Of a DNA stretch of 64,000 bases, positions 18,175-26,529 are shown piece after piece. The position numbers were made by a program, and so were the translations under genes. The stretch's first letter is position 1. Each line of letters opens with the position of its first letter. Location of the stretch: the NCBI RefSeq assembly GCF_041080655.1, contig NZ_CP163525.1:5022001-5086000 (forward strand), given 5' to 3'. The DNA is from Streptomyces sp. CG4 (GTDB lineage: Bacteria; Actinomycetota; Actinomycetes; Streptomycetales; Streptomycetaceae). The notes under the pieces are model-generated. The model saw only the letters and a program-made list of their open reading frames with translations, searched no databases and was not told where the DNA came from.

Positions 18175-20408
18175 CCGCGCACTACGACCAGTCCACGCAG
18201 GCGGGCAGCCCCGCCGCCTGGGGCCCGGCACCGACCGCTGCCCCGCACCCCCACCGGGCCGGTGCTGAGCCCAAGCAGCCGTTCGTCCACAGACTGTGGC
18301 GCGGCCGGCCCGAGGATCCGCGCTGGGCGCGCCCGGCCCTCCTCGGCCTGCTGGCCGCCACCCTCGTGCTCTACCTCTACAACCTCAGCGCCTCCGGCTA
18401 CGCCAACTCCTTCTACTCGGCGGCCGTACAGGCGGGCAGCAAGTCCTGGAAGGCGTTCTTCTTCGGTTCGCTGGACGCGGGCAACGCGATCACCGTCGAC
18501 AAACCGTCGGCCTTCCTGTGGCCTATGGAGCTGTCGGTGCGGATCTTCGGCCTGAACTCCTGGGCGATCCTCACCCCCGAGGTCCTGATGGGCGTCGGCA
18601 CAGTGGCGGTCGTGCACGCGGCGGTACGGCGCCGGTTCAGCCCGGTGGCCGGTCTGGTCGCGGGCGCGGTGCTCGCACTCACCCCGGTCGCGGCGCTGAT
18701 GTTCCGGTTCGACAACCCGGACGCAATGCTGGCCCTGCTGATGGCGCTGGCCTGCTACTTCGTCGTACGGGCGGTGGAGGACGGCCGCACGAAGTGGCTG
18801 GTGTGGGCGGGCGTGGCCATCGGCTTCGCGTTCCTCGCCAAGACCCTGCAGGCGTTCCTGATCCTGCCGCCGCTGGCGATCGTCTACGCCGTCTGCGGCC
18901 CGGTGAAGCTGAGGAAGCGCCTCGGTCAACTGGCCCTCGCCACGGCCGCGTTGGTCGTCTCCGGTGGCTGGTGGGTGGCGATCGTGGAGCTGTGGCCGGC
19001 CTCCTCCCGCCCCTACATCGGCGGTTCGCAGAACAACAGCTTCCTGGAGCTGACCTTCGGCTACAACGGCCTCGGCCGCATCAACGGCGACGAGACCGGC
19101 AGCGTCGGCGGCGGTGGCGGTGGCGGTGGTGGTGGTGGCGGCGCGGGCAGCTCGGGCCGGTGGGGTGCGACCGGCTGGGACCGGATGTTCAGCTCCGAGA
19201 TCGGCAGCCAGATCTCCTGGCTGCTCCCGGCCGCGCTGATCCTGCTGGTCGCGGGCCTGTGGGCGACCAGGAAGACGCGCCGTACGTCCGTCACCCGGGC
19301 CTCGTTCCTGGTGTGGGGCGGCTCGCTGCTGATCACGATGGTGGTCTTCAGCTACATGGCGGGCATCTTCCACCAGTACTACACGGTGGCGCTCGCGCCC
19401 TACCTGGCGGCCGTCATCGGCATGGGTGCCGGGCTGCTGTGGGAGCGGCGCACGGAGATCTGGGCGTCGATCACGCTCGCCGCGTCCGTCGTGGCCGCGG
19501 CGATCTGGGGATACGTCCTGCTCAACCGCACCTCCAGCTATCTCCCCTGGCTGAAGTGGCTGGTGCTGATCGGCGGTCTGGCGGCCGCGCTGGGCCTCGT
19601 CTTCGTCGGCCGCATCTCCCGGCAACTGGCCCTCGGGGCGGCGGCGGTGGGCCTGGTGGCCGCGCTCGCCGGCCCGACGGCGAACACCCTGAGCACAGTG
19701 GACTCCGCGCACACCGGCTCCATCCCGACGGCCGGTCCGGCGGGTGCGAGCATGATGGGCTTCGGCGGCGGCCGGATGGGCGGCGGCAAGGCCGGCGCCA
19801 TGCGCGGCGGCTTCGGCGGCGGCATGCGGGGGCAGCAGGGGCATGGGCAGGGCAACGGTTTCCCGGGCGGCGGTACCGGTGGCTTCCCGGGCGGGGGCAT
19901 GCCGGGCCAGAACGGCCAAGGCCGGCAGGGCCAGAACGGCCAGGGCCGGCTGAACGGCAACGGGTTCCCCGGCGGCGGCCGGTGGGGCGAGGGCGGTCTG
20001 GGCGGCGGTATGGGTGCCGGCGGCCTGCTGAACGGCGCGAACGTCTCCTCCGCCGCGAAGCAGCTGCTGGAGAAGAACGCGTCCCGGTACACCTGGGCCG
20101 CCGCGTCCATCGGGTCTCAGAACGCGGCCAGCTACCAGCTCGCCACCGGCGACCCCGTGATGGCGATCGGCGGCTTCAACGGCACCGACCCGTCCCCGAC
20201 GCTGGCGCAGTTCATGAAGTACGTGGAGGACGGAAGGGTCCACTACTTCATCGCGGGCGGCGGCATGGGCGGCGGCATCGGCGGTGGCAGGGGCGGCAGC
20301 AGCAACGGCACCGCTTCGCAGATCAGCTCGTGGGTCCAGAAGACCTTCAAAAAGGTGACGGTCGGTTCGGCCACCTTCTACGACCTCACGCAGAAGAAGA
20401 GCGGCTGA
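18171..20408 (+). CDS. GT39/ArnT-like membrane glycosyltransferase with Gly-rich outer segments
   Basis: 745 aa. About a dozen transmembrane helices fill residues 55-520. The first outer loop holds the acidic site (SLDAGNAITVDKPSAFLWPM) typical of PMT/ArnT/YkcB-type enzymes that use polyprenyl-phosphate sugars. There is a poly-Gly stretch near residue 305, and a long Gly/Met/Gln-rich segment near 525-620 precedes a C-terminal extracytoplasmic domain (ASRYTWAAASIGSQNAASYQ). It likely transfers a sugar to a cell-envelope polymer or protein on the outer face, using donor from the GT2-GtrA protein. ATGA overlap with that gene supports a functional pair. Confidence 0.88.
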   Translation: MTAHYDQSTQAGSPAAWGPAPTAAPHPHRAGAEPKQPFVHRLWRGRPEDPRWARPALLGLLAATLVLYLYNLSASGYANSFYSAAVQAGSKSWKAFFFGSLDAGNAITVDKPSAFLWPMELSVRIFGLNSWAILTPEVLMGVGTVAVVHAAVRRRFSPVAGLVAGAVLALTPVAALMFRFDNPDAMLALLMALACYFVVRAVEDGRTKWLVWAGVAIGFAFLAKTLQAFLILPPLAIVYAVCGPVKLRKRLGQLALATAALVVSGGWWVAIVELWPASSRPYIGGSQNNSFLELTFGYNGLGRINGDETGSVGGGGGGGGGGGGAGSSGRWGATGWDRMFSSEIGSQISWLLPAALILLVAGLWATRKTRRTSVTRASFLVWGGSLLITMVVFSYMAGIFHQYYTVALAPYLAAVIGMGAGLLWERRTEIWASITLAASVVAAAIWGYVLLNRTSSYLPWLKWLVLIGGLAAALGLVFVGRISRQLALGAAAVGLVAALAGPTANTLSTVDSAHTGSIPTAGPAGASMMGFGGGRMGGGKAGAMRGGFGGGMRGQQGHGQGNGFPGGGTGGFPGGGMPGQNGQGRQGQNGQGRLNGNGFPGGGRWGEGGLGGGMGAGGLLNGANVSSAAKQLLEKNASRYTWAAASIGSQNAASYQLATGDPVMAIGGFNGTDPSPTLAQFMKYVEDGRVHYFIAGGGMGGGIGGGRGGSSNGTASQISSWVQKTFKKVTVGSATFYDLTQKKSG

Positions 20409-20437
20409 CGGCGGTAGTTCTGCCGACGGAAAAAGGA

Positions 20438-20475
20438 GTCGTACACCGTATAGGCACTGCTATACGGTGTACGAC
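20438..20475. promoter_or_regulatory. perfect 16-bp inverted repeat operator abutting MFS start
   Basis: GTCGTACACCGTATAG (20438-20453) and CTATACGGTGTACGAC (20460-20475) are perfect inverted arms around GCACTG. The right arm ends at the base before the ATG. It is the likely operator of the TetR-family repressor encoded after the pump. It leaves no room for a Shine-Dalgarno element at the usual distance. Confidence 0.85.
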
Positions 20476-21870
20476 ATGTCTGCTCCCCAAAGCCGTCAAG
20501 GTCATCCCCAGCGCTGGCTGATCCTCGGCGTCATCTGTCTCGCGCAGCTCACCGTGCTGCTCGACAACACCGTTCTGAACGTGGCCATCCCCTCGCTCAC
20601 CCACGAGCTGCACGCGGCCACCTCCGACATCCAGTGGATGATCAACGCCTACTCCCTGGTGCAGTCCGGGCTGCTGCTCACCGCGGGCAGCGCCGCCGAC
20701 CGCTACGGCCGCAAGAAGATGCTCGTCACGGGGCTCGCCCTGTTCGGCATCGGCTCGCTGGTGGCCGGACTCGCCGGGTCCACCGGCCAGTTGATCGCCG
20801 CGCGGGCCGGCATGGGCATCGGCGGCGCGCTGCTGCTCACCACCACGCTCGCCGTGGCCATGCAGATCTTCACGCCCGAGGAGCAGCCGAAGGCGATCGG
20901 GATCTGGAGCGCGGTGGCCGCGCTCGGCTTTGCGGGGGGTCCGCTCATCGGGGGGTTCGTGCTGAACCATTTCTGGTGGGGTGCGATCTTCCTGATCAAC
21001 ATCCCCGTCGCGGCGCTGGGCCTGGTCGCGGTGGTGGCCCTGGTGCCGGAGTCCAAGAACCCCCGGGGCGACCGCCCGGACCTGCTGGGCGCCGTACTGT
21101 CGACCATCGGTATGGCCTCGCTCGTCTTCGCGATCATCTCCGGGCCGCGGTATGGCTGGACGTCGGCGCACGTCCTCGTCTCGGTCCCGGTGGCGGTGCT
21201 GGTGCTCGGTGCCTTCGCCTGGTGGGAGAGCCGTGTCGCCGATCCGATGCTCGACGTCCATTTCTTCCGCAACCAGCGGTTCATCGGCGCGGTGTCCGGG
21301 GCCGTGCTCATCACTTTCGGCATGGGCGGGGCGCTGTTCCTGCTCACCCAGCATCTGCAGTTCGTGCTCGGATACGGGCCCTTGGAGGCGGGGCTGCGGA
21401 CCGCTCCGCTGGCGCTGACGGTCGTGGTGCTCAACTTCTCCGGGCTGTCGGCGAAGTGGTCCGGACGACTGGGTACGCCGGTGTCCATCGCGCTCGGAAT
21501 GGTGCTGATGTCCTGCGGACTGGTGGCCATAGCGGAGCTGGACTCCGGGGGATACGGCGGGACGCTGCTCGGTCTGCTGTTGATCGGCGCGGGGTGCGCG
21601 ATCGCCAACCCGGCGATGGCGCACGCCATCATGAGTGCGATTCCTCCGGAGAAGGCGGGGGTCGGAGCCGGTATCAACGGCACCCTTGCCGAATTCGGGA
21701 ACGGTCTTGGTGTCGCCGTTCTGGGTGCCGTGCTGAGCTCTTCCGTGGCTTCGGGGGAGTCGTTGTCGGCCGGGCTCGGGGCCGGTCAGATGGTGGGGGC
21801 GGTTGCTGTGCTGATGGGAGGATTCGTGGCAGCGGGGTTGCTCCGGCGGGCGGAACGGGTGGCCGCCTGA
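20476..21870 (+). CDS. MFS drug exporter, DHA2 (14-TMS) type
   Basis: 464 aa with about 14 hydrophobic segments. The motifs include AQLTVLLDNTVLNVAIPSL (motif D1 region), GSAADRYGRKKML (motif A) and IGGALLLTTT with a motif C-like ALGFAGGPLIGG. It should export a cationic or amphipathic compound by proton antiport. ATG at 20476 directly follows the operator; a GTG at 20467 lies inside the right arm. With no ribosome site at normal distance, the mRNA is probably leaderless. The TetR regulator downstream is likely its controller. Confidence 0.88.
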   Translation: MSAPQSRQGHPQRWLILGVICLAQLTVLLDNTVLNVAIPSLTHELHAATSDIQWMINAYSLVQSGLLLTAGSAADRYGRKKMLVTGLALFGIGSLVAGLAGSTGQLIAARAGMGIGGALLLTTTLAVAMQIFTPEEQPKAIGIWSAVAALGFAGGPLIGGFVLNHFWWGAIFLINIPVAALGLVAVVALVPESKNPRGDRPDLLGAVLSTIGMASLVFAIISGPRYGWTSAHVLVSVPVAVLVLGAFAWWESRVADPMLDVHFFRNQRFIGAVSGAVLITFGMGGALFLLTQHLQFVLGYGPLEAGLRTAPLALTVVVLNFSGLSAKWSGRLGTPVSIALGMVLMSCGLVAIAELDSGGYGGTLLGLLLIGAGCAIANPAMAHAIMSAIPPEKAGVGAGINGTLAEFGNGLGVAVLGAVLSSSVASGESLSAGLGAGQMVGAVAVLMGGFVAAGLLRRAERVAA

Positions 21871-21916
21871 GAGCTCGGGGCAGCGGGGTGGCGGGGCGCC
21901 CCTTTAGGTTGGTCCA

Positions 21917-22705
21917 GTGGCCGGAATCGAGAAAGGTGCGCCGGTGGTGAAGGATGCGGGTCGGTCGGCGCGAGCCAGTGTGTGGCTGGAGGAGAAGGCC
22001 CGTCGGGGTGGTCGTAGCGGCAGTCAGCCCTCCGGGCTGGACCGGGAACGGATCACCGGCGCGTCCGTGCGGCTGCTCGATGCCGAGGGGCTGGCGAAGT
22101 TCTCGATGCGGCGGCTGGCCGCCGAGCTGAACGTCACCGCGATGTCCCTGTACTGGTACGTCGACACCAAGGACGACCTGCTCGAACTCGCCCTGGACGC
22201 CGCCTTCGGCGAACTGCGGCTGCCCGACCCCGAGGCCGCGGGCGAGGACTGGCGCGAGCAGCTGCGCGGGCTGGCCGGCGAGTACCGGGTTCTGCTGGTG
22301 CGCCACCCCTGGCTGTCACCGCTGGCGGGGCGTTACCTCAACATCGGCCCGAACTCGCTGGCCTTCTCCCGGGTGGTCCAGCGGGTGGTCCGCCGGGCGG
22401 GGCTGCCCGCGCACGGCATCACCGGTGCCATCTCGGCCGTCTTCCAGTTCGTGTACGGCTACGGCACGATCGAGAGCCACTTCGCCGCCCGGGTCGCGGC
22501 CGCGGGTATGACCCCGGACGAGTACTTCCGCCTGGCCATGGACGCGGTGAACGAGACGCCGGAGACCGCCGAGGTCATCCGGGAGTCCAAGGACATCATG
22601 GCGGCCCGTGGCGGGGACACGGTCGCCGAAATGCTCGACCGCGACTTCACCTTCGCCCTGGACCTGCTGATCGCCGGCATCGAGGCGATGGTCGAACGCG
22701 GCTGA
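21917..22705 (+). CDS. TetR-family repressor with TetR_C domain
   Basis: 262 aa from GTG. A basic ~45-residue N-terminal extension precedes the helix-turn-helix (RITGASVRLLDAEGLAKFSM, then RRLAAELNVTAMSLYWYVDT). The C-terminal ligand domain is of the tetracycline-repressor C type (LRGLAGEYRVLLVRHPWLSP). It lies 46 nt after the pump gene on the same strand and probably binds the perfect palindrome at 20438-20475, releasing it when the pump substrate binds. Confidence 0.88.
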   Translation: MAGIEKGAPVVKDAGRSARASVWLEEKARRGGRSGSQPSGLDRERITGASVRLLDAEGLAKFSMRRLAAELNVTAMSLYWYVDTKDDLLELALDAAFGELRLPDPEAAGEDWREQLRGLAGEYRVLLVRHPWLSPLAGRYLNIGPNSLAFSRVVQRVVRRAGLPAHGITGAISAVFQFVYGYGTIESHFAARVAAAGMTPDEYFRLAMDAVNETPETAEVIRESKDIMAARGGDTVAEMLDRDFTFALDLLIAGIEAMVERG

Positions 22706-22814
22706 CTACTGGTCCGTCACGAGCCGCGCCGGGAACCCGCCGGTGGCGACCGGGCCCCAGCGCTCGGGCGTGATGCGGATGATCGACTTGCCTTGCTTCA
22801 CCATCGCCGCTCGG
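22706..22814 (-). pseudogene. duplicated 3' end of the F420/PPOX oxidoreductase gene
   Basis: 109 bp are a diverged copy (a handful of mismatches) of 22900-23008, the 3' end of the neighbouring oxidoreductase gene, in the same orientation. It includes a stop codon and encodes a tail like GKSIIRITPERWGPVATGG. An 85-nt spacer separates the copies. There is no start or N-terminal part, so this is a gene-end remnant. Confidence 0.85.
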
Positions 22815-22899
22815 GCCCCTCTTGTCTGCGCCCCTCGCACTGCTTCGCAGGCTTCGGGGTGCTGCGCCGGACTCCGTCCGTCGGGTGGGTGAGCGGTGT

Positions 22900-23370
<471 letters not shown>

Positions 23371-23436
23371 GGCAACGCAGCCTAGGGGCAATGTCCGCCC
23401 CGGTGGCTGACCCTGCTGTGCCTACGCCGGGGCGGA

Positions 23437-23859
23437 TTACCAGTCGTGCAGGGTGAGCGTGCCGGTGCCGGAGAGATAGCCGCGCAGCCCTGCGGCGGGG
23501 TACTCGATGATGTCGTCCGGGAGGTCGTGCACATCGAACCATCGCAGGTCGAGGCACTTGTCAGGCTCGCGGTTGACGGGTTCGCCGGTCCACTCGGTGG
23601 CCAGGAAGAAGAAGCCGACACGGTCGCCCTCCGCCTGGCGGTGGTGGACGACGTGGACCATGCGCAGATGCGCGGGGTCCACGGTGACGCCGGTCTCTTC
23701 GAGGAGTTCCCGCGCGGCGCCGTCGGGCAACGGCTCGTCGGGGTCGAGCTTCCCGGACGGGACATGCCATCGGCCGTTGCCGTAGGAGCCGCCGCGCTGG
23801 GACATGAGGATCTTGTCACCGCTGCGCAGGATCACGTGCGTGTCGAGGATGGCTGTCAT
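23437..23859 (-). CDS. NUDIX hydrolase
   Basis: 140 aa. The Nudix box is clear: GKLDPDEPLPDGAARELLEE followed by TGV, with the REXXEE glutamates. It hydrolyses a nucleoside-diphosphate-linked substrate that cannot be named from sequence. Its start overlaps the end of the upstream reading-frame fragment as ATGA. It ends before the PPOX gene on the same strand. Confidence 0.88.
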   Translation of the reverse strand: MTAILDTHVILRSGDKILMSQRGGSYGNGRWHVPSGKLDPDEPLPDGAARELLEETGVTVDPAHLRMVHVVHHRQAEGDRVGFFFLATEWTGEPVNREPDKCLDLRWFDVHDLPDDIIEYPAAGLRGYLSGTGTLTLHDW

Positions 23860-24080
23860 CTGGTCACCGTGAGCGAGTCGGGGTCACTGGGGCCGACGCT
23901 ACCGGGGCGGCGGGTGATGGACGAGGCGATCTGTGCGGCTCCCTCCGATGGAGTGGCCCTCCCGGTGTCGAGGACGACGACGGGCACGTTCATGCCACGC
24001 AGCGTCTCGACGGCCCGTGCGTACAGGGCGAGTTCGCGGGCGGGGATCTCGGGGAGATGCGGATTCTCCAGGCGGATGCG
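23856..24080 (-). pseudogene. C-terminal fragment of an unidentified gene upstream of NUDIX
   Basis: The frame reads ENPHLPEIPARELALYARAV, then ETLRGMNVPVVVLDTGRATP and ends at an ATGA overlap with the NUDIX gene. This looks like the C-terminus of a small P-loop/nucleotide-kinase-like protein, but the identity is a guess. Upstream of about 24080 the frame runs into sequence that is coding on the opposite strand, so the N-terminal part is lost. The frame continues to 24206 without similarity that I recognise. Confidence 0.5.
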
Positions 24081-24794
24081 ACGACCTTCATGGGGCAGCT
24101 CGTCTGGGACGCGTCTCAGCGACGAGACCACACCACAGCCCGTTCGTACTACTCGCAGAGCGTCGAAGTGGCTCGCCACCTGGGCGACGCGAACACGGAA
24201 GGGCACGCCCTCTTACGGACCTGCCACGTGGCCCTCTACGGGGCGAACAACTACCAAGAAGGCTTGGATTTGGCACTCCAGGCAGCCCGTACGGCCCGGT
24301 ACACCAGCCACGTCCTCACGGGGCTCGCCATGCTCCATGCTGCGGAGGCATACGCCTACCTTGGCGAGACAGGCGAGTGCGAACGCGCTCTGACAGGCGG
24401 TGAACGACACTTGAGCCAGGCTCACGGCGCGGACGCGGCCCATGAGCTGTTCTCTCCCACTCACTTCGGCCGCTTGGCCGGCTCCTGTTACCTCTCCCTC
24501 GGCGACTACCGCAAAGCCGAAGAACTCCTGGTTCACACTGCCGATGCGCTGCACGACCGGCGCAAGTCCCGGGCGATCGTCCTCGGCAACCTCACTCTGG
24601 CCCGCCTCCGCAACGGCGACCTGGACGCCGCACTCATCGCGTTCAACGACGCTGTGAGCGAACTGCGCGGCACACGCGGAGGTGGTGGAATCAACATCGT
24701 CTTCCGAGCCGCCCGAGAGATGCGTCCATGGCGGAACGACCCCGCGGTGCAGGAGGCACAGGACCGGCTGATGGCGTTGATGGAAGCGGCATGA
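24057..24794 (+). pseudogene. C-terminal TPR-like part of an XRE-type regulator, 5' truncated
   Basis: 245 codons. The start MRILQADATTFMGQLVWDAS leads straight into helical TPR-like repeats (RDHTTARSYYSQSVEVARHL, TSHVLTGLAMLHAAEAYAYL, LGDYRKAEELLVHTADAL). In Streptomyces this block is the C-terminal half of about 400-aa helix-turn-helix/TPR regulators; the DNA-binding half is absent. The ATG at 24057 has no good ribosome site and lies at the junction with the opposite-strand fragment. A translated short TPR protein remains possible. Confidence 0.6.
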
Positions 24795-24816
24795 CCAAGG
24801 CATGAAGGAGCCCCGC

Positions 24817-25548
24817 ATGCGTGCACAGGTGGACCAGGAGAAGCAGCAAGTACGCGAGAAGGTCTGGAGCCTGCTCGACGCGTCAAGTGCCGTCCTCGAT
24901 GCAACGGCTCATGGCCGTATCCCGAACTTCAAAGGCTCTGAAACCGCGGCAGACCGACTCGCCGAGCTTGAGCCCTGGCACAACGCACGCGTCATCAAGG
25001 CCGTACCCGACAAAGCCCAACTGCCCGTACGCGCGCGTGCCCTCGCGGAGGGAAAAACCGTCTTCATGGCGGTGCCGAAACTCGCCGACCCGCGCCCCTT
25101 TTACCTTCTTGACCCCGCCGCGCTCTCCGTCGCACCCCAGGAGGCAGCTTCCAGCAAGATTGCGGCAACTGTGGCTCCACGAGTCGAAGTTGCCGATCTC
25201 CAGCCGGTCGACATGGTGGTCGTCGGGAGCGTTGCGGTAAACCGGGCAGGTGCACGTATCGGCAAGGGAGCCGGGTATTCGGATCTTGAGTTCGCGTTCC
25301 TGATGGAGGCCGGCCTGATCAGCGACCGCACGGTGGTCGTGTCCACCGTCCACTCGCTTCAAGTGCTGGACGAGGATCTCCCGGCAACTGATCACGACTT
25401 CGGGGTGGACCTCATCGTCACACCCGACGAGGTCATCTCCTGCCCGTCACCGTACCGCCCGGCCGGACTGGTCTGGGAGCACCTGGACCCGGAGAAGATC
25501 GCTTCCATTCCGGTACTCGCGGCCCGTGCCCCGGCGCAGGGGCGCTGA
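24817..25548 (+). CDS. 5-formyltetrahydrofolate cyclo-ligase-family protein
   Basis: 243 aa. The C-terminal half carries ARIGKGAGYSDLEFAFLMEA and GVDLIVTPDEV, the GxGxGYxD-type signature of the 5-FTHF cyclo-ligase/MTHFSD family. The N-terminal part is unlike true cyclo-ligases and resembles MTHFSD-like proteins, so a folate reaction is not certain. AAGGAG at 24804-24809 places the start at ATG 24817 rather than 24802. It lies 22 nt after the TPR-like gene, probably in one transcript. Confidence 0.78.
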   Translation: MRAQVDQEKQQVREKVWSLLDASSAVLDATAHGRIPNFKGSETAADRLAELEPWHNARVIKAVPDKAQLPVRARALAEGKTVFMAVPKLADPRPFYLLDPAALSVAPQEAASSKIAATVAPRVEVADLQPVDMVVVGSVAVNRAGARIGKGAGYSDLEFAFLMEAGLISDRTVVVSTVHSLQVLDEDLPATDHDFGVDLIVTPDEVISCPSPYRPAGLVWEHLDPEKIASIPVLAARAPAQGR

Positions 25549-25594
25549 CACCGCAGGCCCGTCCGCGAGTACGTCGTGGCGGCGCGGTCACCCC

Positions 25595-26416
25595 TCAAGC
25601 GGTCGGCAGGGAGTCGCCTTGTACCGCCTGGATGTCCAGCTCCACCCTCAGCGTCGTACCGATGGCGGCGATCCCGGCCTGCAGCACCTGGTTGTAGTTC
25701 ATCGCGAAGTCCTCGCGGTGCAGTTCGGCGGTCGCGCGGAACGCGGCGCGCGTGCCGCCCCAGGGGTCCGCGCCGGTGCCGAGGTAGGCGAGGTCCAGGT
25801 CGACCGGTCGTACGACGCCGTGCATGGACAGTTCGCCGTGGACCGTCCAGCGGTCCGAGCCGGCCGCGGTCAGACCCGTGGAGCGGTACGTGAGCTCCGG
25901 GTGCCGCTCGACGTCCAGGAAGTCCCCGGACTTCAGGTGCGTGTCGCGCATACCGTTGCCCGTGTCGACGGACGCGGCCCTGATGACCGCCTCCACGCGG
26001 GACTTGGTGACGTCGTCCGGCGCGATCTCGATCGTGCCGCCGAACTCCGTGAACCGGCCGTGCACGCTGGAGATCCCCAGGTGCTGGGCGACCGCGGCGA
26101 CGGAGGAGTGCACCGGGTCGATGGTCCAGGGCCCGGGCGGCGGCAGTTCGCTGCCGCCCTGGCGGGCCAGGGTGACCGTGCCGACCTCGGCCCGGCCGCT
26201 CGCGGTGACGATCGCGGAGGAGGCCACGGGGGCGTACCCCACGGCCGTCACGATCACCGTGTACGCCCCCGGTGCCAGCTCGGTGGCATCCCGTACGGCT
26301 CCCTCGGCGTCCGTCTCGGCGCGCAGCACCTGCGTACCGGTCATGTCGGTCACCGTGACGACCGCGTGCGACACGGCCCACCCGTCCCGCGTACGGATCT
26401 TCGCGGTCAGTCCCAT
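25595..26416 (-). CDS. YceI-family protein with N-terminal carboxypeptidase-regulatory-like domain
   Basis: 273 aa. Residues about 1-88 form a transthyretin-like domain (VSHAVVTVTDMTGTQVLRAE, LAPGAYTVIVTAVGYAPVAS). Residues about 93-268 are a YceI lipocalin-like barrel (WTIDPVHSSVAAVAQHLGIS, ERHPELTYRSTGL, RPVDLDLAYLG) that in other members binds polyisoprenoids. No signal peptide is visible. It follows the MFS fusion, which carries the same regulatory-like domain type, but a strong hairpin at 26477-26519 suggests a separate transcript. Confidence 0.85.
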   Translation of the reverse strand: MGLTAKIRTRDGWAVSHAVVTVTDMTGTQVLRAETDAEGAVRDATELAPGAYTVIVTAVGYAPVASSAIVTASGRAEVGTVTLARQGGSELPPPGPWTIDPVHSSVAAVAQHLGISSVHGRFTEFGGTIEIAPDDVTKSRVEAVIRAASVDTGNGMRDTHLKSGDFLDVERHPELTYRSTGLTAAGSDRWTVHGELSMHGVVRPVDLDLAYLGTGADPWGGTRAAFRATAELHREDFAMNYNQVLQAGIAAIGTTLRVELDIQAVQGDSLPTA

Positions 26417-26476
26417 CCCGTTTCTCCCTGCAAAGCCTTACAAAATCGGTCGCATGTGCGTCATATGGGCAACCCG

Positions 26477-26519
26477 CCCGTGGCGGGGCTTCTCCGGTCG
26501 GAGCGTGCCCCGCCACGGG
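26477..26519. terminator. strong hairpin between MFS fusion gene and YceI gene
   Basis: CCCGTGGCGGGGC (26477-26489) and GCCCCGCCACGGG (26507-26519) form a perfect 13-bp stem just after the MFS stop on the minus strand. It is a likely terminator without a long U tract, as is common in this GC-rich background. Confidence 0.75.
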
Positions 26520-26529
26520 CCGGGTGGAA

